Below the pieces are notes generated by a model, which saw only the letters and a program-made list of their open reading frames with translations, had not been told where the DNA came from and made no database searches. 64,000 bases of DNA from Geosiphon pyriformis (lineage: Eukaryota > Glomeromycota > Glomeromycetes > Archaeosporales > Geosiphonaceae): the NCBI GenBank assembly GCA_016748015.1, contig JAAOMT010000620.1:679516-743515 (forward strand), in the 5' to 3' direction. The translations under genes were made by a program, and so were the position numbers. This document shows, in pieces, positions 1 through 10,919 of this stretch; the stretch's first letter is position 1, and every line of letters begins with the position of its first letter.

Positions 1-1182
1 ATCTTGTTAATATTCGTAAATTGTCGTTTTAATCTTCCCAATTCAGAAATTGTCAAATTACGTGACGGAAGATTAATGTGTTCTTTATCGATGAATTAAT
101 GATTAAAATGTAAGATATATACATGAAAAATAAATCTTTTGAAAGATAAACAACTGATATGATATAGGATATAATTTGATTAGTTCGTAATATTTTAATC
201 GGACCCGGACCAACGCTGTGTTTTTGAGCTTCCAATATACTATTAATAATTTCCTGCGAGGTTTTCTCCAATTCATATAAATAATTGGTTTCACTCACAG
301 GTTTCTAAATTTAAAAAATTTTAGTTTTTCGTTAAAAAAAAAAAATTTTTTTCAACTATTCTTACCGCTATTGTCGATAAATTTGGTGGTTTTGCCTTTT
401 TGTTCATAACTGCATCCCAAATAGAATCACATGGAACTGAAACGTCATCATATATGACCGTGAATAATGGAGCGTCCCATCGATTACGATCATTTGGTTC
501 TTCGAATCGACTTACTAGATCTTCAAATCTATTTAATCTTAGTATAAAGATTTTTTTTTAGAGTAAAAAACAATCTACCATTTCTCATTTTATGCACATT
601 GATTCCTCATAAGATTCCTCTTCTTGGGCTCGATTTGAATTCCAAATTTTAGCTATTTCAACCGGTGTCCCACAATAGACCTATGCCAAATTCAAAAAAA
701 TCGAATTTTATAAAACTTAGACTTTAACCTTTTTAAAATAAATTAATTTCAACCTAAATTTCTTTTTTTTTATACTAATAAATATACCACGCAATGAGGA
801 GTACCGACAGCCCGTGCGACACAGTATAACTGATATCGAAATCCTTTGATATAATTCATTCCATCCACAATCACTAAGTCATTTTTAGAGAGAAGTCTTT
901 CAACAGAAGATAACAAGTTTCCACGAGAATTTTTTTCTTCTATACGCGTATCTAAAATAACAAAAAACGTTGGAAAGTTTTCAAATTCGGTAAAATATTA
1001 TTTCAAAAAATTTCACCTTTATAACTATTTTTTGAAAACCCTAAAGTGATGTCGTTTATCAAGTGAATTTGCCTAAGGGTTCTTCCTTCAGCAAGATATC
1101 GGTCTTGAAAATACTTTTCAATTTCTTTGGTGCGTCTAGTTTTCCCACTTGCCGGTATCCCACACATTGTAATTAAAGGCAT
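1..1182 (-). CDS. KTI12: KTI12, P-loop ATPase partner of Elongator (3' end cut by window edge)
   Basis: The reading frame starts at 1182 with MPLITMCGIPASGKTRRTKE, containing the Walker A P-loop GIPASGKT of the KTI12/L-seryl-tRNA(Sec) kinase family. After an intron (about 954-1016) it continues through EEKNSRGNLLSSVER and VDGMNYIKGFRYQLYC, the conserved 'D-x-x-NYIKG-x-RYQLYC-x-ARA' block of KTI12. Exon 3 (about 600-680) has CGTPVEIAKIWN. Exon 4 carries the LNRFEDLVSRFEEPNDRNRW block and a VPCDSIWDAV segment. The last exon has TISELGRLKRQFTNINK, the usual C-terminal block, reaching base 1, so only a few residues are missing. KTI12 assists Elongator in wobble-uridine tRNA modification; this is family knowledge. 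Exon borders follow GT/AG and frame; the penultimate border (around 85-120) is the least certain. It is divergently transcribed from the next gene. Confidence 0.9.
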
Positions 1183-1348
1183 TTTGAGCTAGAAAGAACA
1201 ATGGTGCGGGAATTTTTGGAAGGAATTCAATAAACTTTAAAATTAATAGATCATAAACTAACCCAAATGAGTAATAAATCATAGCTGATATTTGAATAAA
1301 TATTGGATTTTTTGTCACAGGCCCAATAACTCCCCAACTGTCATAATT
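1183..1348. promoter_or_regulatory. Short divergent promoter region between KTI12 and the POLR2M-like gene
   Basis: The two start codons point away from each other and are only 166 bp apart, so the 5' control sequences of both genes must lie here or overlap the genes. I see no clear TATA box or named operator. The call rests on gene geometry only. Confidence 0.4.
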
Positions 1349-2786
1349 ATGTCAAAGACGATAAGAAAAGGTTTGGCCGAATTTTATAAACTCCCTAGGT
1401 TTTTAACTTGTTTCTTTGCAGAATTACTTCAATTTCTTTGAGCTATTCTTTTAAAAACTTTCATTTCTTTGTCAGAGGTACCACGTTCAATATCCTTCGG
1501 TGCTGTTGATTCCACCAGTCCTACCATTAGCATCACACCTACTGTCTTTGAGCCGACAACAGAAGCAGAACAACAAGAAATAACAATACAACTCGGTTCC
1601 AAACTAGATTACAAAATAATAAATCCCATACGACAGCACCGTCCTATTCTGATGTCTGCAGGGTTCAATCAACGCACTAGATTTCGACGGGATTTTAGTC
1701 GATGCTCACAAGAAGAGTTGTTGGAAATGTTGGAAAGAAATTCTTCTTTAATGAAAAATAGGTATTAAAATTATATAAAATTATACGATTTCTTAATAGA
1801 ATCACGTCTAATAAACTTGTAACTTCTCGATATTGAAGCTTAGTAATATCAAATCTTCCAGATAAAGGGCAACGCCTTCACGACACCAATGCGCGACTTC
1901 TTCAAGCTTTACAAAAATTTGAGGCTAATGACCTTGAAAATTTAATGGTTGATAGTGAAGGCGGGATAGATGGGCATATTTACGATAATGTATTATTGTC
2001 TAATTCGAATGTATCGCAAATAGGATCCTTATCAGCATCAAAAATAAATGTCTTTGTCGGACCAACGGACGATAAGTTATTAATGGAAGACAAATCTGTC
2101 AACGAACTACAGGCCAAATTAAGCAGGATGGAAATGATGGAGACCAAGGTTCTTAAAACAGATTCAAACGAAATTCATAGATCCTCTCTATTTCTTGCGA
2201 ACGGTACCTCTATTAAAGATTATCCACCGCGACGCGTGGGAAAATACCTTCAACCTGTTCGCCTTAAAACCATTTCCATCAATCAAGCTGCTGAACTTGA
2301 AGAACGGCAAAGACGATTGCAAGAGGTAAAGCTTGATATTTAAAAGTTTTAGTTTCATGAAATACAATGGCATCAATAGTTTTTTTTATCTTTTTTTATA
2401 TAGCAAACAACACTCAAAGAAGCCGCTGAGAAACTCAAAAAAACCAAGATACCTGTTGTTTCTGCCCCCGGTTTTGGGTTTGTATAAAATTTCTCAACCT
2501 TCCTCAAAATCTCAATCATGTTCTCATTCGTCCTTTCCTATCAAGACATGCTGTCAATCCCCCATATTCTGAAGATGGTTCTGAAGATGATGACGATGAC
2601 GACGACGAGTGGGATGATGATGAATATGAATCAGATGGCCATGTTGGTAGTAACGATGGAGTTGATAGAGAGATGGATTATGAAGAAGACAATGTGAGTT
2701 AATCCAAGCAAGCAGATACAGATTTCGAAAACTACAATTTCTAATTGCTTGATTGATTGATTGATACTCAGAGAATGGAGTATTGA
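1349..2786 (+). CDS. Gdown1/POLR2M (GRINL1A)-like protein, RNA polymerase II associated
   Basis: Exon 1 (1349-1370, MSKTIRK) joins exon 2 at 1476 in frame by a GT-AG intron. Exon 2 contains SQEELLEMLERNSSLMKN, and after the next intron comes NLPDKGQRLHDTNARLLQAL. Together these match the 'ELxEMLxRQxxLLxN...LPDKGxxIxxxxxxLxxAL' signature that I associate with Gdown1/GRINL1A, a protein that binds RNA polymerase II and blocks initiation factors in animals. Later exons carry a SLFLANGTSIKDYPPRRVGK segment, a Glu/Arg-rich helix ending in LEERQRRLQEV, and a very acidic tail (EDGSEDDDDDDDEWDDDEYE). An in-frame stop lies at 2700-2702, but GTGAGT at 2694 looks like a donor. Splicing to 2772 would end the protein four codons later at 2786. 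No other family fits better, but the identification rests on short motifs. Confidence 0.6.
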
Positions 2787-3467
2787 AAATTTTGTTTCTA
2801 CATAGAGGAGTAAGTTATATATCTCCTAAAATGAAGATTTTTAATGAAAAAAATTATATGTGACCTTTCAGGTGATTTTCTCAACATATTTTGCGAAGAG
2901 CTTATTGTTTTGGGATTTGACATTTCAATAGGGATATTTGATTAGGAATTTTTACAGCTGATCATTAAAAAAAAGAAAAGAAGGAATAGATATTCAAAAG
3001 TAAATAATAAAGCATTGTGAGCATATTATTTTTAATGGTAAAATTGCGCTACAAAATTGATATACAATCTTTTACAAAATTATTGCTTAAGTTAATTGAT
3101 TAAATAATTTGAAGTGAACTTATTCTATTACTATTAAAGAAAATAATAAAAATATAATATCTATTACTTTATAATAATTCTAATAAAAAATTTAACTAAA
3201 ATTCAAAGATTCTCAATGAGGGCCAGTCCAATTTTTCGGAGATAGCAAGGCGGCTTGTATGCTTCGGATCATTACCCTGTTGAAACCGCGAATGCTCCTC
3301 GAGAATTTCGATCTACTTCTCAGCGGTAAATTAGTCTTACCTTTTATAGAAAACCCACCCCATGCAAAAAATCTTGGTCCGATCTTTTGGGATTGGACCC
3401 AACAGACTGTATATTAATCAACAGTCTGAGAAACGAGACCTGACCCCTCTCCTATATCAAGTACAAA
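2787..3467. other. Intergenic, no gene seen
   Basis: AT-rich spacer holding the 3' UTR of the POLR2M-like gene and the promoter of the Rab escort gene. A short GATT repeat (about 2743-2764) lies just before it, in the last intron. Bases 3210-3460 are richer in G+C and probably hold the 5' control region of the next gene. I see no RNA gene or repeat. Confidence 0.4.
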
Positions 3468-6174
3468 ATGTCACAGAGTTTAGAAGTCAAAAAATATGAT
3501 GTTATCATCCTTGGAACTGGATTTGTAGAGGCAATACTTGCGGGGTATGCGTCTAAAGCTGCCATGGAGCATTATAATTCTTTCCTCGACTTTCAGGAAC
3601 ATTTTAAGAACTCCACGGTAAAACAGGGCTTTAGCACGAATTGGAAAATCTGTCTTACACTTAGATGCCAATGATTACTATGGCGGTGGTTGGAGTGCCT
3701 TTAACTTCCGTGAACTTTTAGCTTGGGTTCAAAAGATCCAAGGTTAGTCTATATAATTATTTAAAGGCTATTACCTAATTATTGAATTTTAATCAAGAAT
3801 CTCTTATATCTAGGGTTTCTTGATAAGCCTTCGGAAAACGTTCAAGAAAGTAATACTTTAAAAACCAAGGTTTATTTATAATTAAAGTGAATACTGCTTT
3901 CAAAAAATTCGGCTGATTGATTATATTTCACAATATATATTTGCTCAGCAATTGAAGGCCTGCAACTCCTTACCACAAATGTTCCGAAAGCCATTTGCCA
4001 AACATACTCCTCCCTTGAATACGAAATATTTAACACCAAAGAAGAAGAAATTAAAGAGATTAATCCTTACCTCGTTAATGATTTAACCAATGAAATAAAA
4101 TCCGATTCAGCCACTCAACAAAATCAAAGGACTGTTCTGGGTGAAACTAATCAAACAACAAATTCACTAGATTATGAGACTTTAGCCAATTATCTTGTCA
4201 CTGAAAAAAAATACGATCAAAGTGAGCCCATCGCTGAAATTATAAATGGGCATTATAATTCAAAAATACTTCGACGAACGCGTGAGCATGAAGAAGCAAT
4301 TGCTATTGAATCCGCTAGGCTAACTCAAATTTTGCAATTGCACAAAGGAAGAAATATCTCCAAAGAAACTATACAAAATATTTCCCAGAGTTTACTAAGT
4401 TTTCAGCAGATAGAAACCCTTGCTCAATTATTAAAAGAATCCAAACGATATAATTTAGAATTGACCCCAAAACTAATGTCATGCCGCGGTGAACTTGTTG
4501 AACTCTTGATTAGCTCAGGAGTTGCGAGATATTTAGATTTTAGAGCTTTAGGCAATACTTTTATTTATCTAGGAGAAGAGGAGTTTGAAAAGGTGATAAT
4601 GATATGTCCTTTTTTAATAACATCAAGATAATCGAATGCGCTCAATGTGGACTTTCAATATATAGGTCCCTTGCTCAAAAGAAGATGTTTTTACTAATCA
4701 AACCATTTCATTAGTTGATAAGCGGAAATTAATGAAATTTCTAAATTTCGCCCAAAATTACACCAATTTTCCTGAGATCTATCATGGTAAGCTCTTTTAA
4801 ATTCCTATTACATTTATAAGAAAAGTTATCTCATAATTAACGTATGAGCCAATCTCCCTTAGGTTATGAAAGTAAATTTTTTAATGAATTTCTTGTTGAG
4901 AAATTTGGTATCCAAGGAAAACTATTGCTTGTAGTTTTGTATGCGATTGCCTTAGTTCAATCACGGGGTGACGATGGTTAGAAAGCCTTTTCAGTTACCT
5001 TTTAACACTTCTTAAATTTGCTTATATTAATTGAAGATTATATATTCTTTTCAAGTCAAAACGTTGGAGGGTTTATCGAAAACCCAAAGCTATCTTAGTT
5101 CTTTGGGACGTTACGGGAATAACGCGTTTCTCGTGGCCTTTTATGGTGGCAGTGAAATCATCCAAGGCTTCTGCCGGTTTGCGATTTGAATTCTAATTTT
5201 GTTTTAAATACACACCGCGAAATTCGGTTCAACGCAAGTTTTTCTTTAGAGTATCAGCGGTTTACGGAGGAATATATATGCTTGCCACTTCTGTCATCAA
5301 TATATTGATTGACGATGATTGTAAAAAGTTTGCGGGTCTAATTGATAGTAAAAAACGACAGCTATCGTCAAACTATTTGGTATCCTCCCTTGATTACCTT
5401 CCCAGTCATTTTCTAGCGCCCCAAGACACGTGGTATGTTGTTGATCCTAGTTTAGACATCTTCAATATACATAAATTTGACTTATAGCACCTTTTATTCC
5501 AGGGAACAGGTATCGCGGGCAATTATCATAATTGATAAAAGCTTGCATGGCAATGATGAGGCAACACTGACAATATACCCACCTGATATGGTTGAGAACC
5601 GATATCCAATACATATACTCCAACTAACACCGGGAACTCAAAGCTGCCCAGAAAATCGAAGTTTGTTTTGCTTTTATCATTTTCAGGCAAAATTTAATTC
5701 GTCTCTTTCTCCTCCCCTCGCAATAAATTTTAAATTTTTATGACTCGTTATTTAGGAATCTTGTACATTTCCACAAAAGCAAGCGGATCCAGCGCCAAAC
5801 AGGATTTGATATATGCACTGGAAAAATTAATCAACATATCCACAAATATTCATCGAGGTTTACATTTTATGTCAAAGGTTCACTGATTGGTATATAAATA
5901 ATATTTTTGGTTAATAGTAAGCTTTTCTTGTACAGGGTCTTCAGGATCTTCAAAGCCTAATCCAGTCTTCGCGTTATATTACCGAACATATGCTCGAGTC
6001 GCTACACCATCACTTCCTGAAAACATAATTCCCGTCAGCGATCCTGATTTAGCCCTTGACTTCGAATCGGCAACCTTAGAAGCTCGAAAACTTTTTCAGC
6101 GAATGTATATCGATGAAGAATTTCTAACCTCTCGTCCGGACCTTGATGAGCTCAATGAGTTCGATCTAAATTGA
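3468..6174 (+). CDS. MRS6: Rab escort protein (REP/MRS6, GDI superfamily)
   Basis: The start at 3468 gives MSQSLEVKKYDVIILGTGF, the N-terminal dinucleotide-fold motif of GDI/REP proteins. Exon 2 continues ALARIGKSVLHLDANDYYGG and WSAFNFRELL. A long middle exon (about 3950-4594) carries a low-conservation insert and then LTPKLMSCRGELVELLISSG plus ARYLDFRALGNTFIYLG, which is the REP/GDI core. Further exons give KLMKFLNFAQNY, FLVEKFGIQGKLLLVVLYAI, SLGRYGNNAFLVAFYGGSEI and SAVYGGIYMLATSV. The C-terminal exons end in RMYIDEEFLTSRPDLDELNE at 6174. The long acidic insert between the first and second conserved blocks separates REPs from shorter RabGDIs. REP presents newly made Rab GTPases to geranylgeranyl transferase II and delivers them to membranes. 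About ten short introns are inferred from GT-AG and frame. Confidence 0.9.
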
Positions 6175-6832
6175 AACTTTATATTTTTAAATACCTTCTA
6201 AAGTTCCATTGTATAATACAAAGATGAGCGTAACGGGATCTGAAAAGTAAAGATATTCTCATGGTCATTCTTCACACAGATTGGAATTAAAGATTTCAAA
6301 ACTCTGGAGGTGGTAAAAAATTCGAATTTTCCCAAGGAAACAAACTAGCTGAAATTCGAATAGCAGATTATCCAATCAAATTGTTGATTATATTAATCTC
6401 ATTATTTACGTGTCACATTTTTATTAGTAACAATTAGGAAAGTTATAGTATTGATATAAATTATTTGTAGTGTTTATTTACTTTTGTATTGAATTCTCAA
6501 CCAAAAAATTATACAAATAAATATTTTTTCAACATTGAGTTTTAAAACGCATTGTTTTTTGGTTTTAAATTTAAAGCAAAATTTTCAATAGAAAATTCAA
6601 ATGATAAAAGCTGATTTGCATTTTAAAATCTCCATCTGCTAATATCTAGATGATAATATCTAGAAATTCATCTTATTTAATGCAAAATCAATTTATTTTC
6701 CTTTTGTGGACTCATCTTATTCTCAAGAGTTTTGCGAATTAAACGTCCCAAGTTTCAACTAAGAATTTTTACACACAGCTTATAAAGATAGCGAAAAATG
6801 AGATAAACCCTTTTTCTACTTCATAAATTCCT
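6175..6832. other. Convergent intergenic region, no gene seen
   Basis: Lies between the 3' ends of the Rab escort gene and the ribosomal protein gene, which converge here. It is AT-rich with short A and T runs that could serve both polyadenylation sites. No open frame or RNA gene could be supported. Confidence 0.4.
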
Positions 6833-7750
6833 TTAGATGAATCCGATCTTTTTAAGAATTGATTATAAGGTTCTCGATGTTAATATAAAATGAAATTTGG
6901 TAAAAGATAAAAAAATTAATGAAAACTTATTAAAAACCTTATTGGCTACATCTAAAGCATCTACATCAGTTGAGAGACGGACATAGGCTTTCTTGGTACC
7001 GTTTGGTCTAAGTATAATATTTTAAGGTGAGCTTTTTTTTATTTTTATATATTCAAAGAGATACCTATCAATACGACATATTTAAAATTCTTACCTGATC
7101 AAAGTGTTAATTTTTTTAGCGTCAACCTCATACAATTTCTTGACAGCATCTTTTATTTGACGCTTGTTGGCCTTAACGTCTACAATGAAGACGAGGGTAT
7201 TATTTTCTTCAATCTTTTTCATCGCAGATTCGGTGTTTAGTGGCTGTCGAATGATTTTGTACTGATCAAGGCGAGGTCCGGATGGCACAGACTTCCGCAG
7301 ATATTTCGGATGACGGGCAGCGCGAAGGGTGTTCGGGCGACGAAATGTTGTGGACGTTCGCACTTTCTTTTTTACCTTGCCATCAATACCTGTTAATGCA
7401 GCTACCTTTGCTGTTAAAGCCTTATTCTTTTCTTTGGACTTGTCTTTGGCCTTGTCTTTGGAACCCCCAGTACTGGTGGCGGATTTTACAGCTACTGATG
7501 AAAATATTAACGTTCAATAAGTCAAAAAGTTTATCAGAATTATCAAGGTTAAATCGGAGCTTTTAGATTGGGCAAAAGTGATTGTCGATAAAAAATTTTC
7601 CGCTTGTTTGGAAGTGTACCTGTTTTGAGAATAAAAAATCATTCTCTCTGCGAATTTATTGAGCATTCTTTTGGTTCATCCATATAACGATTGAAAAGAA
7701 GCAAGAAAATAATAATAAGAGAACCACACACCTGCTTTCTTAGGAGCCAT
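6833..7750 (-). CDS. RPL25: 60S ribosomal protein uL23 (RPL25 / RPL23A)
   Basis: Four exons, 7732-7750, 7095-7494, 6938-7007 and 6833-6847, join in frame into a protein of 167 residues starting MAPKKAVAVKS. The N-terminal basic extension is followed by [20 protein letters not shown], the eukaryotic uL23 signature. Then come [40 protein letters not shown] and [20 protein letters not shown], ending in [20 protein letters not shown]. The length matches the family. The final coding exon is only 15 nt and encodes the last four residues plus stop. uL23 binds 25S rRNA domain III at the peptide tunnel exit, where SRP and nascent-chain factors dock. The gene is divergent from DPH2, with about 150 bp between starts. 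A first intron directly after the start region is common in ribosomal protein genes. Confidence 0.95.
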
Positions 7751-7900
7751 TGTTAAAGTAAATTCTAGAATAAAGATCAAAAAAATTATCGTTTAGGTTT
7801 ATAAAATTTTGTGGTCGCACAGATTCATTGATATTCTATATAGATGTCCCTGGGAATTTTTTTGTTGATCATCGTAACTTCCTATCTTGATTTTATACTT
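7751..7900. promoter_or_regulatory. Divergent promoter region between uL23 and DPH2
   Basis: The starts of the ribosomal protein gene (7750, minus) and DPH2 (7901, plus) are 150 bp apart. If the upstream ATG at 7844 is used for DPH2, only 93 bp separate them. No named motif could be assigned; the call rests on geometry. Confidence 0.35.
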
Positions 7901-10372
7901 ATGAGTTCTCTTGGAAGACCTGCCGACTTTATCGACAATAGCAACTCTGTAATAGAAGGGGTATTAACTTCAAATGAGAAATCAATAACTTCACTAGAAG
8001 AGTTGGTAAAAACTTATGAAATTGAAAAAACCATAAACACAATTTTAAACCAAGGCTATGAAAGGGTAAGTGTTGTAAAGCCCCTTTTATTCAAATACTC
8101 AGCACTCAAAGTTTAAACGCCTTTTCAGATAGCTCTTCAATTTCCAGATTCATTATTGGCTTACTCGACACAAATCTTCACAATTCTAAGAAAACGTACC
8201 CTTAAAAAAATTTTCATTCTCGCAGACACATCTTACGGGAGGTAGTTAAATTTCAAATATTATTAATTGGTTTTCTATCTTGAACTAACTTGTTAGATTG
8301 GTTTAATTATTTTATAAGTTGTTGTGTAGATGAAGTAGCCGCGCAACATGTCGATGCTGATTTCATTGTTCATTATGGTGGAGCTTGTCTCAGCCCGTAA
8401 GTTCAATTTTTATTATTCCATTGTTCTTATTAAATAAAATTATCTTGAATAGGACTTCGCGATTGCCAGTTCTATACATTTTTGGAAATCAATCAGTCGA
8501 CATGGATCATTGTAGGGAGGTTTTCGATAATTTTTTTTCTGCGAATAAGTCCCTTCCTATTATCATTTCTTTTGATGTAGTGTATGCTCATTGCATCTGT
8601 AAGCAAAATCTTTCGGTATCAGCACATGAATTTCTTCCATTTTAGCTACATTTTTCTGATGATAAAAATGTGGGCTTTCTATTTTTCAATAATAGATAAT
8701 TTTCTGGAGGAACTCTCTAACATGGGATACAGTAACCTGATTAGGACATATATCAAGACTCAAGAAAATATTCAAGCAACATCGTGTGAGCGAGGTAAGA
8801 TGGGTAATTTTGATAAACAACCCTTTTTATAATGTATACATTTCAAATTAAATAGTTATTCGATTTCTCGATAAAAACTCTACTATATGTTCTAACACGT
8901 AAATAATCGCAGAAATCCAACCTTCACCTGGTACAAAAGGAAGATATTACAAGCTCCCTGTTAATTTAAAAATTAATGATTGTTCAATCTTTTACATTGG
9001 CGGTGAAAGTCTCTCCCTCACAAATTTGATAATGACACATAATAAATGCCAGGTATATTCCATATATCTCAAGTATTGAAGAGCTTGAGAAACTTGATCA
9101 AACATTATTGATAATTATTATTTATAGGTGTTGAGTTATGATCCTAAAACTCGACAAGGTCGTCGAGAGACCTTGAAAGTGAATCGTGCCCTAATGAGAC
9201 GGTATTAAAAAAAAATTCGTGTACAAATAATATTTACCTTAATTATAATTATTAATATTACAATAGTTTATTCCCGCAGTTATAACATGGTTCAGAAAGC
9301 CAAAGACGCGGATGTTATTGGCATCGTAGTTGGAACATTGGGTGTTGGTGAAGTGGTCTCTATTTTCGTCATATTAAAATGTGGTATTACTCTTGTATTT
9401 TTAAATTTAATCTATGTCTCCTTGTTCTAAATCACACGTTTAGTCTCCTACTTAAAAATCATATCCTATTTAAAGCAATTAATTACTCAAGCTGGAAAAA
9501 AGGCTTACACATTCATAATGGGCAAGCTCAATGTGGCTAAAATGGCCAACTTTATGGAGATTGATTGTTATGTCCTTGTGGCTTGTCCGGAGAATAGCTT
9601 GATCGATTCGAAGGTATTTGAAATCCAACCATTCGGTAAACTTTTTCTGCAATCACCTGCTAAAGATTTCTATAGGAATTTTATCGACCCATTGTTACTC
9701 CCTTCGAATTGGAAATTGCACTTGATAAGTGAGTTGACACAAATAGAAACCCGATATATATTGATTTAATCAAACGTCTTTTTTGGTTAGATCAAAGTCA
9801 TGGACTGGGGAATATATAACCGACTTCCAGGACTTATTGTTTGGTAGATATAATTTTTTCAGATTTTGTAAAATACAATCTCAAGTATCTCTTTATTCCA
9901 GGGATTGCAGATAATCCGGATGAGATGGTGAGTGGAAATCAATTGATCTTTTACATAATTTGAGCTCTTACTAAATATTAGTTTCTAGTCTCGGGATTTT
10001 AGAAAGGTAGATGACAATGATGAAGATCAACCTTACTTTTCATTGATCACTGGCAAACTTAAACAAGGTCGAAAATATGTTTCCAGAGAAAATGATGGTA
10101 TATTCCTTTTGCATTGACTCTTGAGATACGTGAACTGTAAATAAAAGAAATTCTAATCACTTGCAGCTTGCGAGGACGGAAATACAACGGATCTTGTGTT
10201 ACGCAATCAGAATATGTCAATTTCAACTTATTTGAATAGTGCCGCCGGAGAATTTTTGAACTCTAGAAGCTTTCGCGGTTTACAAGAGGATGTTGGTCTA
10301 AGTGAAGTCCCTTTAGTAGAAGAGGGCCAGTCTGGGATAGCCAAAGGTTATTCAAACGAGATCAGCAATTAG
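7901..10372 (+). CDS. DPH2: DPH2, diphthamide biosynthesis subunit 2
   Basis: Many short exons join in frame. After the N-terminus ([20 protein letters not shown]) come [37 protein letters not shown] and [20 protein letters not shown], followed by VLYIFGNQ. The SCCVDE and GACLSP blocks hold the conserved cysteines of the DPH1/DPH2 fold. Later exons give [70 protein letters not shown] and [10 protein letters not shown]. The C-terminus has [16 protein letters not shown] and ends at 10372. DPH1-DPH2 form the iron-sulfur radical enzyme for the first step of diphthamide formation on eEF2; DPH2 is the supporting subunit. ATG 7844 would add a hydrophobic leader of 19 residues with no counterpart known to me in the family, so I chose 7901. 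The intron at about 9628-9671 must use the TATAG acceptor to keep [10 protein letters not shown] in frame. Confidence 0.92.
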
Positions 10373-10919
10373 GATTCAAGAAAATAAATGATTCTTTTAC
10401 TGCCTTTTCTATCAACATTCCTTAAAATACAGTGGAGCACTAGCGATAAATGAAGGCAAGTATATCCAGCTTTGCGTAAGTAATTTCAATTTGATCTGCC
10501 TCTAGCCGAAACTTACCCAAAAATAAAAATGGATCAGCTCAATCAATGTATTCTTAGTAAAAAGTAAGCTGCCCTTGAGGATCATACATTATTTGGAATT
10601 CAATAGCGAGAAATTTCGGCTCAATATAATTTAGAAAGTCGAATGTATTATGTATTGGTGGTGAAGGAATATGGGGTATCGGAAACCAAAAAAATGTAAC
10701 TTTTCATGCTATTATGCTCCACACCTTATCGTAAACTGAACCTCAATGTGGAATTCCCAATGTAGAAAAATAACCAAAATCATTAAAGAACCTAAAAAGG
10801 GGTGACCGAACTTGGGCAAATATTAAAATCATCGTTTCACACTATAGATGCATAATAATGCAAGGCCGATTTTATATATAGAGTAGGATAACAAAATAAT
10901 TACTGTATACCAATAGTTT
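10373..10919. other. Convergent intergenic region, no gene seen
   Basis: Spacer between the 3' ends of DPH2 and the 14-3-3 gene. Composition is host-like, with several CpGs and no low-complexity run. I find no coding frame or RNA gene. Confidence 0.4.

Noticed and set aside
1136-1318. Small minus-strand frame overlapping the KTI12 start
   Set aside because: It is in another frame than the P-loop reading and covers the divergent promoter.
7282-7566. Plus-strand frames opposite the ribosomal protein gene
   Set aside because: Antisense of uL23 exon 2, which is certain.
7844-7900. Longer DPH2 N-terminus from ATG 7844
   Set aside because: It would add a hydrophobic leader not expected for a cytosolic enzyme; ATG 7901 gives a normal start. 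A transcript start site would settle it.
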